Source: Aphelocoma coerulescens
Lineage: Eukaryota > Chordata > Aves > Passeriformes > Corvidae
Assembly: GCF_041296385.1 (NCBI RefSeq)
Contig: NC_091013.1
Span: 8,446,001 to 8,510,000 of the forward strand
Length of the DNA stretch: 64,000 nt
Direction of reading: 5' to 3'
The first letter of the stretch is position 1; every line of letters begins with the position of its first letter. Of the stretch, positions 37,401-50,689 are shown piece after piece. The position numbers were made by a program, and so were the translations under genes. Below the pieces are notes generated by a model. The model was not told the DNA's origin, made no database searches, and was given only the letters and a program-made list of their open reading frames with translations.

Positions 37401-39134
37401 GCAGATCCTGCCCTGAGTGGCCTCGCATCACTGGGAGCTGGCACATACTTGGTTTAATCTTCTTCTTCATGTTCAGTATCATTTTCAGGGCTGGTTATCC
37501 GAGCATGGCTGTGTGCAACAATCCTGAGCGTTGTATGCAGAGCTGTGATCCCATTCTTTGGGTCTTTGTGTCTAAATACCTCCTGCTGGCTCTAGTGACA
37601 GAGAATGACACTGACACTGCCCAGTATCCCCACATGGAATACTTTAGACATCAAGGACAGAAAAAAGAGGAGATAAAATAGAATTAGGTTCTCAGTTTTA
37701 TCTTCTTGCCAGTTGTTCCACCTGATCATTACCTCTGATACAATTCCTGGTCTCTATGTGATGCTTCTGTTTTTATGCTCATGTGAAAATATCTCAGCAA
37801 TAGGAATGTAAAAAGAGAGAGTAATGGGATTCCATGTCCCTTTTGCTAGATGGGATGAAGGCCACTCTTTTGCCCCAAATGCATGCTTCTCCAGCAGGCT
37901 CTGTAGGGCATCCCAAGCTGCTCTGTGCTATAGGTTTCTGATGAAAGTACTGGTAGAAAAGTAGGCTCCTGAAGAACCCTGGCTTTTCAAAAACTGTCTG
38001 GATTACTGGTTCACCAATCCATCTGCTTGTTCAGGTTCCAGATTTGTACCTTTTCTGTGGGATCCAGGGGTATTTCCCAGCTTCTGGATCTGTGTGTGTG
38101 CCCTCTTCCCACTTCCAGACCTGGGGCTAAATCACGACTTGGATATTTGTCAGCCTCCTGTCTCCACATTCCAAAAGCCTGCATGAGCTCTCCAGAGAGG
38201 AGCAGTGACACACATTCCCTGTATTTCTCTCTGAAAGGAGAGCAGGCCTACAGGGCTCACCACCGGGCCAGCATGGCCTGTGCTACCTGAGTAGCACCCA
38301 GTCATGAGCCCTTCAAACTCTGCACAATCTGTTCTCAATTTCTGGTGCGACAGATGATTCATAATACAGAGCAGAAGAATAACTAAATATAAATGGCAAC
38401 TCTCACCATGCTGCTATTAATCATCTCAGGGTATTATTGTCCCACCACACTCCTCCCACTAGCTGACACCCCTCCAGAGTGTTAATGTCTCATAGGCTTG
38501 TGCAGCAAAGGGGGGCTAAACACGGGTGAAGCCATGCCCCTGCACATTTGTAGTTCTAATAACCAGTGTTCTCCCTTGCTACTCCTGGAATCTCTGCAAT
38601 CCACTCCCCACCCACGTGCCTGCCATCTGCTTCAGGCTTATTGATGGTGTTGCTGTATCCATATGAGAACAACTGCACACAGCTCATCCTCAGAGACGCG
38701 TCGAGTGCTGCTTTCTTTCCAGTCTGGAAGGAGGAACTGTGGGAAGGGTGTGGAGATCTCTTCTTTCCTGGTTTCTGAGACTTTTGAAAAAACATCTATT
38801 CTGTAATGATCATAACAAAATGCTTTTTTTCTTTTCTTTTATACACACTTCAAAGCACACCCCTTGCCCCGATCTTTCTCTGGAGCATGCAATTTGTTGC
38901 AGTATTCTTTCTTGTTGTTAGTATTGATCATTATAGTGTTTCCTAAGTTTCCTTCTTCCAGGAGGTGGAAAAGCCCACCACTTCTCTGACCTTTAGAAAT
39001 GCATGCTTTTCTTAGCTATGAGCATAACTCAATGTGCAAGATTTAAAAAAGGGTAGAAGATGATACATCTGTGTCGGTTTGTAAAAGTGGGGTCAAGTGG
39101 GTGGAAGAAAGAAATGATATGAATAGAGAGGTGT
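28454..39134. other. Intergenic DNA, no gene recognised
   Basis: No family-recognisable coding sequence. The longest frame (28760-29323 minus, 187 codons) reads as an unremarkable mix with no domain and overlaps other frames. A TTCAGCACCAC word at 36390-36400 resembles the left half of an RE1/NRSE silencer but lacks the right half. AT-rich sequence with several AATAAA and ATTTA words lies around 36600-36850. I see no LTR, CR1 end or RNA gene. Confidence 0.55.
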
Positions 39135-39665
39135 GAATTGTCATACATAAAATCCCTATTAGTGCTTGGTCTTCGCATATTAAGTGCTTTAATTAATTTT
39201 GAGTTAAATATTTTTAAATTGGATGTTAAAATTAACCCATCAGCCCAGGTACACAAATCAAGTTTTATTACTTTGGTTTTCACTCGTTCCAAGCTGTTCA
39301 TTTGTGCCCTTCCCAGTAAAAATCCCCAGTTAAAAGTTCCCCAGTTAAAATCCCTTTTCAAACATTTATCACTTGTACACCATAAGAGCTATCTTTCCTA
39401 CGTTTACTGTATACTTTTACAAGTGTTTTAAGATGTGTTGGATGTATTTTTTTTTATGTTTTTACTTGTACTTTGGTTTCAAAGAAGATTTCAAAACCCC
39501 AGTTCCAACAAACAGCACAGCCCCCACAGCCATTAAGCTGTGGAGCCCTGTAAGCTAACCTGAATTTTAATGATTGGTGGACAGAGATAATCTGTCAAAG
39601 GGAAAACACCAATCACCTTAAACCAAAGGGGCGGGCTGTGGGCGGACTGTGGGCAGCGCAAAAGC

Positions 39666-39673
39666 TATAAAAG
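39666..39673 (+). promoter_or_regulatory. TATA box of LTR copy A
   Basis: TATAAAAG sits downstream of tandem GC boxes in the LTR and is preserved in the second copy (complement at about 55253-55260). It marks the U3 promoter. Residual activity is unknown. Confidence 0.7.
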
Positions 39674-39944
39674 GGAGCAAAACAAAAACACGCCCTCTCA
39701 TTTTTCCCTTCCTCTCCAGCTTGCTAAGTTCAGTGCTGGAGAAACCTACCCCTTTTCAGGGGCCTTTAGAAATATATATTTCTTTTTTGACCAGCCTAGC
39801 ACTGCAAGCCTTTTTTTTTCTCTACCTGAGGTCCAGTGCTGTCTAAGCCTGAAGATCTCGAATCCCTGTGCTCCTGGGGCATACCTCCTGAGCCACTAGG
39901 ATCCCAAATTTTTAATTTTTGCAATTTTTCAATTTTTCTGTTTT

Positions 39945-39950
39945 AATAAA
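39945..39950 (+). terminator. Poly(A) signal of LTR copy A
   Basis: AATAAA lies near the end of the LTR, 39 bases before its terminal CA, and is conserved in copy B (complement at 54972-54977). Confidence 0.65.
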
Positions 39951-39993
39951 TTGTTTTAATTTCTACTAAGAGTTGTCTCATTCCTCACAGAAT

Positions 39994-42900
39994 TTATCCT
40001 GTTTATGCTGTTTCTTGTATGTATTCCACCCTGTATCTTGGCCTGCACAAGAACAGGCAGGTCCACACTTACCCTACATGGTGCCATTAGCACTAGAATG
40101 TTCTCTGAAAACTTTAATTACACTAATGATGTCAACCCAAGCTACCAAACAGAGAGTTCTGTAACTGGGGGATTTTTGTCTAACTAACTGGCACTACTTT
40201 TGAAACTACCCCTAAGTCACCCCAAAATGTCATTAGTTAAAAATGGGATTTTTTCTGTGTTTGGCACAAAAATGGAGGAAGGCATGTTCTCACTGCAGGT
40301 GTGTTGGAGATCCCCTGTGGTACCTTCCATTATGCCAGTCACCAGGAAACTGCACATTTCCACACAGCAGAAGGCTACATCATTGTCAGTGCTGAAGCAG
40401 AATGAGGTGGGAGGGAAGAAACAGCTTTCTTTTTAAACGTGTGTATCTCAACTGGCTAAAATGGCTTTAGAAAAAAATGCAGAAAAAATCCTTTCCTTAA
40501 GAGACCGAACCAGAGGAATTGCTGAGAGAATTAGTCTGAGAGTTCAGAACTGGAATTACAAATTCAATAGAATACGTCCTGGAGACTTCACAATGGAAAT
40601 ATTGCCCTATAAGTGCTGATAACATATTTACCATTGCTTTTTATCCAGGCCAAAGAAAAGTGAAGGGAACAAAAAGAGGGAGTGAGAATAGAAGGCTAAA
40701 CACTTCTGTATGATGTAATGTTGTGATGTCTCTCCTAGCTGCCAACAAAAGCAACACTTTGAGTTTTGGCTGATAATTCAACTGGGAGAATTTCAAAGCA
40801 GTTTACTGATTAGCAGAAGAACAACTGTAACATAAATAGTAACACAGACTAAGCAGAACAATAGAGGGAGAAAACACAACATCTCCATAAGAAAACACTG
40901 TGCATCTCACTGGCAGCCAATTAAGTGTCTGGAGTACAACAGTCTGTCCCTTACCTTTGCAGCCACCACACCCAAGAAACACAAGCTTCAGGACAATGAA
41001 ACAAGGCATGAACTGGGCAGATCATTCACATCCCATCTTTTCTGGGGGTGCTTGGAAGTGGACCTTTCTCTGCCTCCTGAACTGATGTTGCAAAGCAGCA
41101 AAGCATGTTGTTATCCTTTCGGGATGCCTCACATGTATTTTGAGATCTGCTCTCTGTATTTATTCATTTATACCTGTATTTTTTTGCTTGCATCATCCTC
41201 ATCATTGATCATTTCTACCTACGAACAGATTGTGTCCCCGTGGCTTTCTGGCTGCCTGGCTGAAAGTCTTCAGGTGCAATTGTTTGTGAGAAGTGCTTCT
41301 GTGAAGAAAACCCATCCTGCACAGGAGGGGAGGAGGGAGGAAGGGCAATGTAATATATTTCCTCTTTTGTTGCTTTTGCAACCCATTGATCATTGTTAAG
41401 ATAAGTGATTTTTTTTTATATAAGTTGACAGTGTCCAGAATAGAAGATGTGTTTATTATAAACTTGGAGATGTTGGAGACATGAGGGACTAAGTGGTCTC
41501 TAAGACTGTCCCTTGAGACAGCATTCCTAAAAATCCATTATTCTTTCCAGATCCTTGTAACAGCTAGTGAGCCTTCTGCTCTACCTTAAAAAAAAGCTCA
41601 GTGATATTTTTTTTACTTTCCTTCCTAGAGGTAAAAGTGGCAATGGGAGACCCAGGCTGTTTTCAGCACATGCCTAATATGGGAAAAATCAGACAACTCC
41701 AGAGGTTTCACCAGAGCAGTTTTCTCTCAGCTCTAATCAGTAAGAATGGGAAAAGAAGATATTTGCCGTTGCCTGCTGGGTCCATCGTTTTTCTTTGTTA
41801 GTGAACTACAAGATCTGTGTTCATAGCACAAGAATGCAGCCAACAGATCCTAGACATACCGTATATTTCTGGGGTTTAGCAACCCATAAAAGTGGAGCAT
41901 AGCATCTGATTTATCTCAGCAAACTGTTCTCAGGAACATATTTTTTTCATCAAAGGAGGTGTTCCCTAGTTTAAGTCCTGATTTGAATCTCCTTGCCCAG
42001 GGATATATTTACAGAACTAGCAATAAAATATTATCCACTTCATAAAAGCATTTTGAATGCTTTGTTCATGCAGTGACTCTCCCATAACCATTGTTTCTTC
42101 CCAAAGGAAACTAGCAGGATTATTATTAATTGCTGGATTATCAAAAAATGCACAACTTCATTTTCTGGCCTAAGCAAGTTATTAGAGTTTCATAAATGCT
42201 CAGTCATATGCATTCTTCTACTCTGCTGACCTGAAGAGACCATTGAGGAGAAGGTAAATGACCCATAGAGGGACAGAAAAATATTTACATTCCTGAATGA
42301 CCTGGGACTTTACTTGCTTGCTGCCTGTGGTGTTGCTTCTCTCATGTGTGAATGCAAGACATGGCTGTCCCCTATGTCCCACAACATATTGATAAAAGAA
42401 TGATGACAAGCAATAATGTTATAAATACCTGACCTTTATCTTGGCTTGGTTCTAAGTAGTGGAGTCAACCTTTACTCATCTGCACGGCTGTTTTATGGTC
42501 CCTCCCTTCTTCCTCTCCCACCAACTTTCTTTTTTTTGCCTCTGAAGCCTAAATCCTGGTATGACACTGAGATGAAAAATCTTCAGGCTGGTCTCCATCA
42601 GAAAAAAATTCTATTGGTCTTCATAGGCCTCCATAAATCACTGGGTGGCCTTCTCCCTTCCAGAAAGGAAATCGGAAGAGGAGCATGACAGATACATATT
42701 TTTGATTGTTTAACACTTAGTTTTAACCAATAGGTGAATGTATCAGAAAGACAAGGCAGAGATATTTTAGAGGGATTCTTTTTCTTCAGGTGGAAAATGC
42801 TGGTTTGACAAAACTGATTTTTTTTACTGGTACGTATGGCTTTCATTAAAATATTTGCAGAATATGTTGAAATATTATGTTTTTACCTTTTTGCTACAGC

Positions 42901-45900
42901 TTTTATGTTACACTGTTATTTTACATAAATGCAAAATGAAGTCTAGTTTAATGAGCCCAATGGAAAAAATTTGACTTTAATGTTTGAACATTTGCCCCCA
43001 CAAAACAAAAAAGAATCTTTGAAAGTCAGTTTTATTTATGATTCAGAATGAAACCAAGTTTTGAAGCCCTACAGCTTTCCTGAGGATGGGATTTCTGGTT
43101 TCTGACTGCCCATGGTTTTGGTGCAGCTGTGAGACAGACAGCAGTGCTGATCATGGCACAGAAATGAGACTGAAGAGGTGCAGGACACGACATGGCCTGA
43201 GGTCTCTGCTCTGTACCACAGCATCCAAGTGCCAAAAAAGCTCCATTCAGCAGTATCCCTGGAAAACTTCTTTTTAATTCACTCTAGTAGCTTTTTCTTT
43301 TCTTATTTACTGTTGGTGGGGGTTATTTCCCTTTGGTTTTTTTCCTCTTTTTTTCTTTCAGGGACGTTTTTCATAGTCTTGTCTTGCTTTTTCTCTTTTC
43401 TCTCTTAAATGGTTTGGTGAGCCTGATGCTCTCTGTCGGCAGTCCATATGTGGGCTAAAGAATGAGGAGAGATGTTTTGTCCTTGCCTAGGGGTGGGTAA
43501 ACTGCCTAAAATTTCTTCCTAGGAGACATATTTGAATCCCTGCAGGAAGGTGGAAACATGGATGATATATGACTAAACTATTTCATGGCTTATGACTTTT
43601 ATCACCATGTAAATGAAAGACAGTGAGTGGCTCTTTCAAATATTCACAGTGAAAGTGTTCACTTGGCCACATTATCAAAAAATAAGCAATGAGATAGAGA
43701 TGGGAACACCGGCAGAGAGAGGCAGAGACTGGGATGTGACCAGTGTAGGAATGAGTCATCTGAAGATTCACTGGGGGATGTGGTGCAGACTTACTTCGTG
43801 ACCCAAGGAAAGCAATTTACACATTTTCAAAGCAGCCATAAAATCCAGGAGCCCAAACTGAAACAGTGTGAGAGGAATTTCTCTCACTGGAGATGTCCAT
43901 ATGTGGGGTGGTCATGAATACCCTACTTACAGCCAGGAGAAAGCAGTAGCTGGGCTTCAGGCATTTACCTCTTGGACTGCTTTGGATGTTCACACCAGGA
44001 CAAAATGCATCCCTCAGAAACATGCCCAGCTATCAGCAGTTCAGAGGTCTCGAGTTAGGTGAGAGGCTGCAGCACCTGCCCTGCAGCACCTTGTTTGATG
44101 CAGCTGCTGAGTGGTTGCAAACCCCCTAACCTCAGGTGACACCTGGACAATGGGTATTTTGGAAGCAAAGTCATTTTCTTGTGATCTAGTACATGGATCT
44201 TGCAAAAAAAAAAAAAAAAAAAAAAAAGAATTAAATCTAACAGCCTGGGTTTGTTTTTTTTTTCCTGAGGAAAATATCCTCTCAGGATCATGACATTTCT
44301 GCTTCAGGATTCTTGAGTGTCAGGGCCAAATTAAAAATGAACTTAGAAATATGCTATTAGGAAATCACAGATACTGTTAAGGGCCTAAATCATCACAGAA
44401 CATAATTGCTTAATCAAAAAGTGCCTTGTTTTTAGAATTACAGCAAGGGACAGGTAAGATCAGCATCTAATGGAGGTGTTCAGTCTGGCAGTTTCTGTGT
44501 CTCACAGGTTGCTATTTCTTGTATTTATGCTTAGCAAAAAAACTGTTACAGGTCTTAAATAAGGAGCTAGAATCCCTAAAACATTATAAGGTGCCAGAAC
44601 AGAGAAACAGAGGATAGAGAAAACTCAGACAACACTCCCTACCCATTCTACCTATCTTTTCTGGAGTATAAAAGTCTTGAAAAGATTAAAGAGAAACTTC
44701 TTAGTTTTCAAATAGCAATCCAGTGTCCTAATGTGTGTCCCAGGCCAAATTCAGCCCTTATGTAAGTGATTGGAACACTCTTGAAGTCAGGAAATTCATG
44801 AAGTCAGGCTTATGCCTAAATTTGGCTTCCTGTATTATATGGTGGAGCTCATACGGGGCTTTTTCCCTTGGAGTAAAAATACCATTTTCAACCAGAATGT
44901 GATACATCCCTTCACAAATAATAAACAAATTCCCTGTGACAGAAGCTCAGCCACACCAAACTGAGCTCTGTGCAGCACTCAAAAGGAAAAGAATAAAGAA
45001 CTGCTACAGTCCTAACACACAAGCTGGGATGAACAGGATGTGTACCTGACTTCTGGTTTGAATTCAGCAGGCTCCTCTCTTCTAACAGAACAAATGGATC
45101 TTGCTTCCCCAAGCATATGGTAGCAACACATGCAATTTACATCCCATATGGGATCTTTTTCAGGCAACTGTCCGACTACAAAATGTCACAAGAAGTCACT
45201 TTAGATCCCCATTTTTGAGAGCAGACACTTGGCATTCCCCTTTGTAGCACTATCCACAGCTCCAGGAGAGGTGCTTTTACTATAATTTTTATTTGTGCTG
45301 CATTGCTACCTGCAAGTTAGAGACCACTGCAACGCCTCTGCCATCATTCTGTGAAAAATGTAGGATTCCTTCAGATACCCACGGACTGATTTAGCCACAG
45401 ATGAAACCAGTTGGGGTGACACATAATGAGAAAGAATGGGACGGGAAAACAACACTGCATGGTTATTGCATAGCATACTTTATCAACAAATCAAAGCACT
45501 TGGAAAACAAGGTAAGCAAATTTATCCCTCTTTCAAAGGTGGGGAAAGAGAGGCATGAGCAGTTGACTTGTCAGAGCATGCCAAAGCAGTGACAGAGCTG
45601 CCATCAAAACCCCAGTCACAGGCCAGCCCTCCACTCACTTTCACACTGCCTCCTCCTCACATACTCGGGTCCCATTTAAAGAGATCACGTAATGCCTATG
45701 AATAGCTCAGCCACACACATGTAAATGTGGGGGAAAACACCACACAGAATAGGCCTTTTCATTTCCTTGGCCGCCTGCACCATCATGCTTAATTGGCACT
45801 GTTGTGTAGGCAGCACAATGAAAATGCCTGCAAAATGCAGATTTTAGAGACCAGTATCAGAAGGGCCTCCCTTCCCGAGGAGGAAAGCATGTGTGCACTC

Positions 45901-48900
45901 AGTGGGAAGCTGGATATCCAAGAAAATGGGGCTGGGATTTCTGGCATTGCCGAGGATGCAAATCAACAGAATGTTAAAGTAAATAAAGGGACAGAAGTCT
46001 GGAACAGGAAAAGAGAATATTTGTGTTTGATGTATTTATAAGGAAGATAGAAGCAGAAAGGGATAGAGCAGGGAAGGAAATTGCTTTATCAGTGCACATG
46101 CATTACGTTTAATGGTTTTCATACTAAGAAGGCCAAGAGGGGATGGATTCATAAATTCTCCTCACAGTGGACTATTACAAATACCATGCTGGCCACAGCA
46201 AGTAACTCAAAGCTGTGGAAATTCATCTTAGAGTGGACCTGAAAGACAGGAAGAGTGGTCAATGAGAGACCTCCAAGGTCAAGAAGAATGGTGATGACTA
46301 AGGGAAGGGAAGTAAGAGGCAAAGGATGTTGATTTTTAGGCTAGAATGATGGCTTCCAGGTTAATGAATAGCTCTTATAAGCTCATAAGGGTATGTGGCT
46401 GGAATGCAGAGAGGATGAGCAATGCACTGTGAGATTCTCTGTTCAAAGGAAGCAAGGAAAAGAACAGAGGAAGCCATTGACAAGAAGCATTAAAGGAATA
46501 AGAGAAGAAGAAAGAAGTCTTGAGAGGGACAGGATTGCCAAAGCCAAAGAAAGAAAAGGTTTCAGCAACATGATAAAAGTGATGCCACCAAAGCCAGGAA
46601 GGAGGCTTAGGACCTAAAGATATGGACTAGCTGAGAAAGAAGTGATGACACACCGTGTATATGCCACCCACCAAAAATGCACAAGCACTGGGCCACTGTT
46701 CATCCCCTTTCACCTATCCTTGTGCAAGAGCACATGAGAGAATTCTAGCTGTGTGGCAAAAACCTTGTCTTGAAGGACCTTACCTCTTCTCACAAACCAA
46801 CCTTACATCATATCCTTCATCCATCCTGACAGTGACACCACTGTTAACACCACTGGCTTGACATGGCAGTGCCATGAAACCCAGATAACTGTACCATGTA
46901 AACCCAAGTGTTTCACAGCACATCACATAGCCAGTCTCCAGCCAGTAATTTGTCTGCAGTATTGTCCCCTTAGCAAGAATTATCAAAATCCAGAGAACTT
47001 GGTCTGGACAAGGAAATGCTCAGTGCAACCCTTAAATTTCCTGCAGTCATTAATCTGATGTTTTTCTTTTACCTCTTCTAGTTATCCTGGTCCTTTTTAT
47101 TGCGACTATATTAAGTCTCAAGTATATTAAGTCATTCTGGGCTTTAAGTTTGCATGCAGCAAGATTTTGATGTATGTTTTTAATAAATTTTCTTTGGTTT
47201 ACTCAGGCAATAACTTCCCCACTGCCAAACACCTACGCCCAGCCTGCTGTCTTTCCATTCAGTCCAGTGAACCAGGTCAAGCCCCAGTCAAAGCCTCGTT
47301 CCTGGGAGGCTCACACTGGGCTATACTGATAATGACATGAGGACAGTGAGCCCAGTGCTCAGACACAGTAATTGCTCAACAGTCCATAAGAGAAATAATC
47401 ACAGTATATAGATAGCAGCCAGCACAGGGAGACCAGAGAGTCCAGAAAAACAAACATATTGTTCTCCAAAGAAGACCTCTAGTTAACCTTCTCTCTGCCT
47501 TCATCTAGACTGGAATTAACCTTATGAATTCAGGTAATTATTCTCTGCCCTGACTCTCTTGCGAGTGGCTTCAGATCTGTCTCCCTGCTGTCTCCAGAAA
47601 CAGCAGTCCACAAGGACATTTCAGATATTAATTGGAAGGGAAATGTTTGCCCAAGGTCAGTTCAAGCGGAAGAAAAGCCCCTTTCATTGTGGCCGGGGGG
47701 AGAGCAGAACAAATAAGTATCTCAAGGGAGGCACAGCCAGCCTTTGTGATTTATTTGGTAGAGGGCAGGTGAGAATCAGTGAATCTTCCCCCTCTTTTTT
47801 ACCAGCTTAACACATTTCTAGCCAGGACATAGGTCACCTCAGCACAGTTCTCATGACTGTCCTTTTTTTTCCTACACCTATGCACACACATGATAAATCA
47901 CACTGCTTATGACTTCGTGGGGATTAGTGCACAGGAATGTTTAAATAAATGTTTGGAGTGGCTCATATCACCTGCTGATGGCCAGCAACCAGTTTAGTGC
48001 AAAATGGCATCCAGAGGCCAGAATGGCATTCCTCTTGGATTTTATGTGAGATCACAATCCCATTGAGGATGCAGAAACTGAAGCTTAAGAAGAAAAAAGA
48101 TGGGAAATTATGAAGGACACGTTGAAGGCCTCCTGACGATTCAAGGCAGATGCAGGAAATACATCACAAATGATTTTAGCAAGGTCTTCTGCCACACTGG
48201 AGATGTATCTCAGCTGTGCAGACATTTCTCTATAGACCCAGACACCTCTGGCAGCCCTCATTCTGTTCCAGAATTTTTTATCTCAGACAAATCTAGGATT
48301 ACTTTTCTCTTATTTTTGTGGTTACAGACAATATATGACATAAATGGAGCATCATTGCATTCATTATTTAAGGATAGGGATGTTTTTCTTAAAAAATTTT
48401 CTCATTTCAGGCCTTTATTCCTCACTGTGTTGCATTCCTGGGTCCTGGGAAGCTGGGAGATGCATTGGGGATTCTAGGACTCAGAGAAGGGAATGGGCAG
48501 AAGAATTTGGTAATTCTGGCTGTGCTGAAAGTCTCTGAAGAACAGAATGAAGATCTTGGCTGCAGGACAGTGCTCTGCCATGCACCTCAGTGCCAAACAC
48601 TAGAGGTGGCTCCAGGGTGATCAGACCATGAGCCCAGGTTTTTAGGCAGCCAAGGACTCAGATGCTTGGGGTAGGAGGATCCCCAAAGCTGGTGGGAACT
48701 TGGGTCTCTGTCTCCTCACCAGGTAAACACCTAGGTTAAAGAACACATACTCTCTTCAGTAGCCTACTGAAAAAACTAGAAGACAAGTAAAATTTCCTGA
48801 AAAAACCTGAGCTCTACCATGAAAACCTGGCTTGGCAAAGTGTTTTGATACTGCCACAACTGCAGATGGAAAAACTGCCCATGGTTTTTACAGAAGTTTT

Positions 48901-50689
48901 GCTGCAAAGAGTGTTCTCCTGCTTAAGAATTTGCTTAAGCATGTCCTGTGCTTCCTTCTGCAAACAGCCCCTGTAATACAAGTTCCCTATCTTCATCCTG
49001 GTATCAGACAACCAGGCATCTCTGTGAGCAATGGCTCTCCAAACACTGGTTGAAAAAGAGGACTGCTGCAAGGGAAGGCACTCACTACCTCTTTTGGAGA
49101 CAGTCCAGACATTTAGGATGTAGAGGTTAATCCAGTTAAGCCATGTAAGGCAAATACTCTGCAGATCACCTTTTTCAGCTGCCTAGCTAACAACCTACAA
49201 GGACCTCCTTTATTTTTTGTTTATTAGCCTTTGACACCTGTTTCTCACAGGCAGCAGTAATCTGGAGACAGGCAGTATGAGCTTGCTTTCAGAGATACTG
49301 AGTGCTTAAGGTCCATGCAATTTCTGTGAATTTATTTCTCCTGAAGGTTAGGTCCCAGGTCTATAAATTAACCTCGCAAGTCAGCAGGGCTCTGATTATT
49401 GTTGCTTGCAACATACAGTGTTCAGAATAAACATGCTTGTGATCCTTCTTCTGTCCACCTCAGCAATGGGGAAGAGTAGGAAAACCCACCATGGGCCTGA
49501 GCATCAGCAGTGAGCACTGGAAAACAGCTTTGTCCCTTTGCAAAATGGGGCAAATCCTAAAATTTACAGGTGAAGCAACTGCCCTGCCTAATTATGATGA
49601 TCTCACAGGGCCATGTCTGTGGGAGGGATGCTCTCACAGTCATCCACAGTGAAACAGTGGAGTTCTGTTGAGCTGCAGGGACAAGAACAAGGAACCAGTG
49701 ACTTTTTCCTGTAGTCAGAGCTAAATCCTTGCAAGTGGCAATAACTGACTGGGTCCACCATTCGGGATCCATCCTGCCTTTAGAAATCTCTAATACAGGT
49801 AGGACTTAATGCCTTTTCAGAACATCAGAAAAGCTTTTCCTTGGCAGACCCAGTCATTCCTGCTATATGGACACCTGGAAGCAATTTGTGCATAGTCATT
49901 ACAATAGTCTTTCAGAGGAATTTATTTAACACTCTTTCCTGAGTCCTTAATTGAAGTTTTGTGAATCCTAGTTACTACCCTGAGCAAATCAACAGTGTTG
50001 CTGGGAGAATAACTATAATCTCCTGGTTTCCTTTTCCCAGGAAGAGAACTAGTAAAATAGATAGTTCTGCTGTACTGAAACTTCCTATAGCTGTTTTTGA
50101 TTGCATTGTCCTCCCCTGTGCTACAATAAGAATTAAATTCTTCTCTCTGGTGCAGTGCTCAGATTTTCTCCTACTGGGAAGATGCTCTGTAATGCCCAGT
50201 GATTCACTACTCTGATATTTCATGTCTAATGGAATTATTTCTGGATGGAATTGTTACCTTTCCTGAGAGACATTCATAAAGCCGGTAGGAGACAAATTAT
50301 ATACATCTTCCCCTATCTCCTCCACAGTGCTTCTCAAAATCAAGTTATTTGGCTACACTTTTAAAAGTTCCTTCCATTGCGAGACCGTGTGAGAAATTTA
50401 AATAAAAACATGGGGTATTGAAATTACAGAAAACACAGGAAATTCAGGGTTACAAATGGGCTTAAGAAAGACCCAGCTGTGTGACAGCACAGAGAATTAA
50501 GATGGGGGATATGAAAGCTCTCTCTTCTTTTTCTGTAGACCATATTCTCAATAGCTCTCCATTATAGAATTATATGCCTATAAGGTATATGTATAGATCA
50601 CCACATGAGGTGTGTTCTTTAATCGTTGGATTGGGATTAAGACATTTTATTGCTTGAAGTCAGTCTGAGGTTTAAGTGTTTTAGACATC
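39994..50689. other. Intergenic DNA, no gene recognised
   Basis: Unique AT-rich sequence without recognisable genes. A run of 24 A residues occurs at 44204-44227. Purine-rich stretches near 46400-46600 give a lysine/arginine/glutamate-rich frame (46393-46617) that I read as composition rather than a gene. No CR1 end or LTR was found. Confidence 0.55.
44204..44227 (+). repeat. Poly(A) homopolymer, 24 bases
   Basis: A pure A-run follows a TGGATCTTGC context. It could be the tail of a decayed retroposon, but I could not recognise any retroposed body upstream or a matching target-site duplication around it. It may also be a plain homopolymer expansion. Confidence 0.8.

Larger units (their letters stand above)
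39139..39989 (+). mobile_element. Solo LTR of an endogenous retrovirus, copy A (ERVL-like by duplication size)
   Basis: An 851-bp element begins TGTCATACAT and ends CTCATTCCTCACA (TG...CA). It is flanked by GAAT at 39135-39138 and 39990-39993; a five-base duplication would need one mismatch. Inside are a CCAAT-type motif, GC boxes (GGGGCGGG and GGGCGG), a TATA box (TATAAAAG, 39666-39673) and a poly(A) signal (AATAAA, 39945-39950), giving an ordered U3-R-U5 layout. A second copy lies at 54933-55668 on the minus strand, and their alignment confirms both ends. Copy A has about 120 extra bases near 39262-39385. There are no gag, pol or env frames next to it, so it is a solo LTR left by LTR-LTR recombination. 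The family name is not certain. Confidence 0.88.

Noticed and set aside
39138..39431. 97-codon frame (and 109 codons at 55256-55585 minus)
   Set aside because: They lie inside the two LTR copies. LTRs do not encode these, and the frames are not conserved between copies.
44204..44227. Poly(A) run as proof of a processed pseudogene
   Set aside because: No recognisable gene body upstream and no target-site duplication around it.
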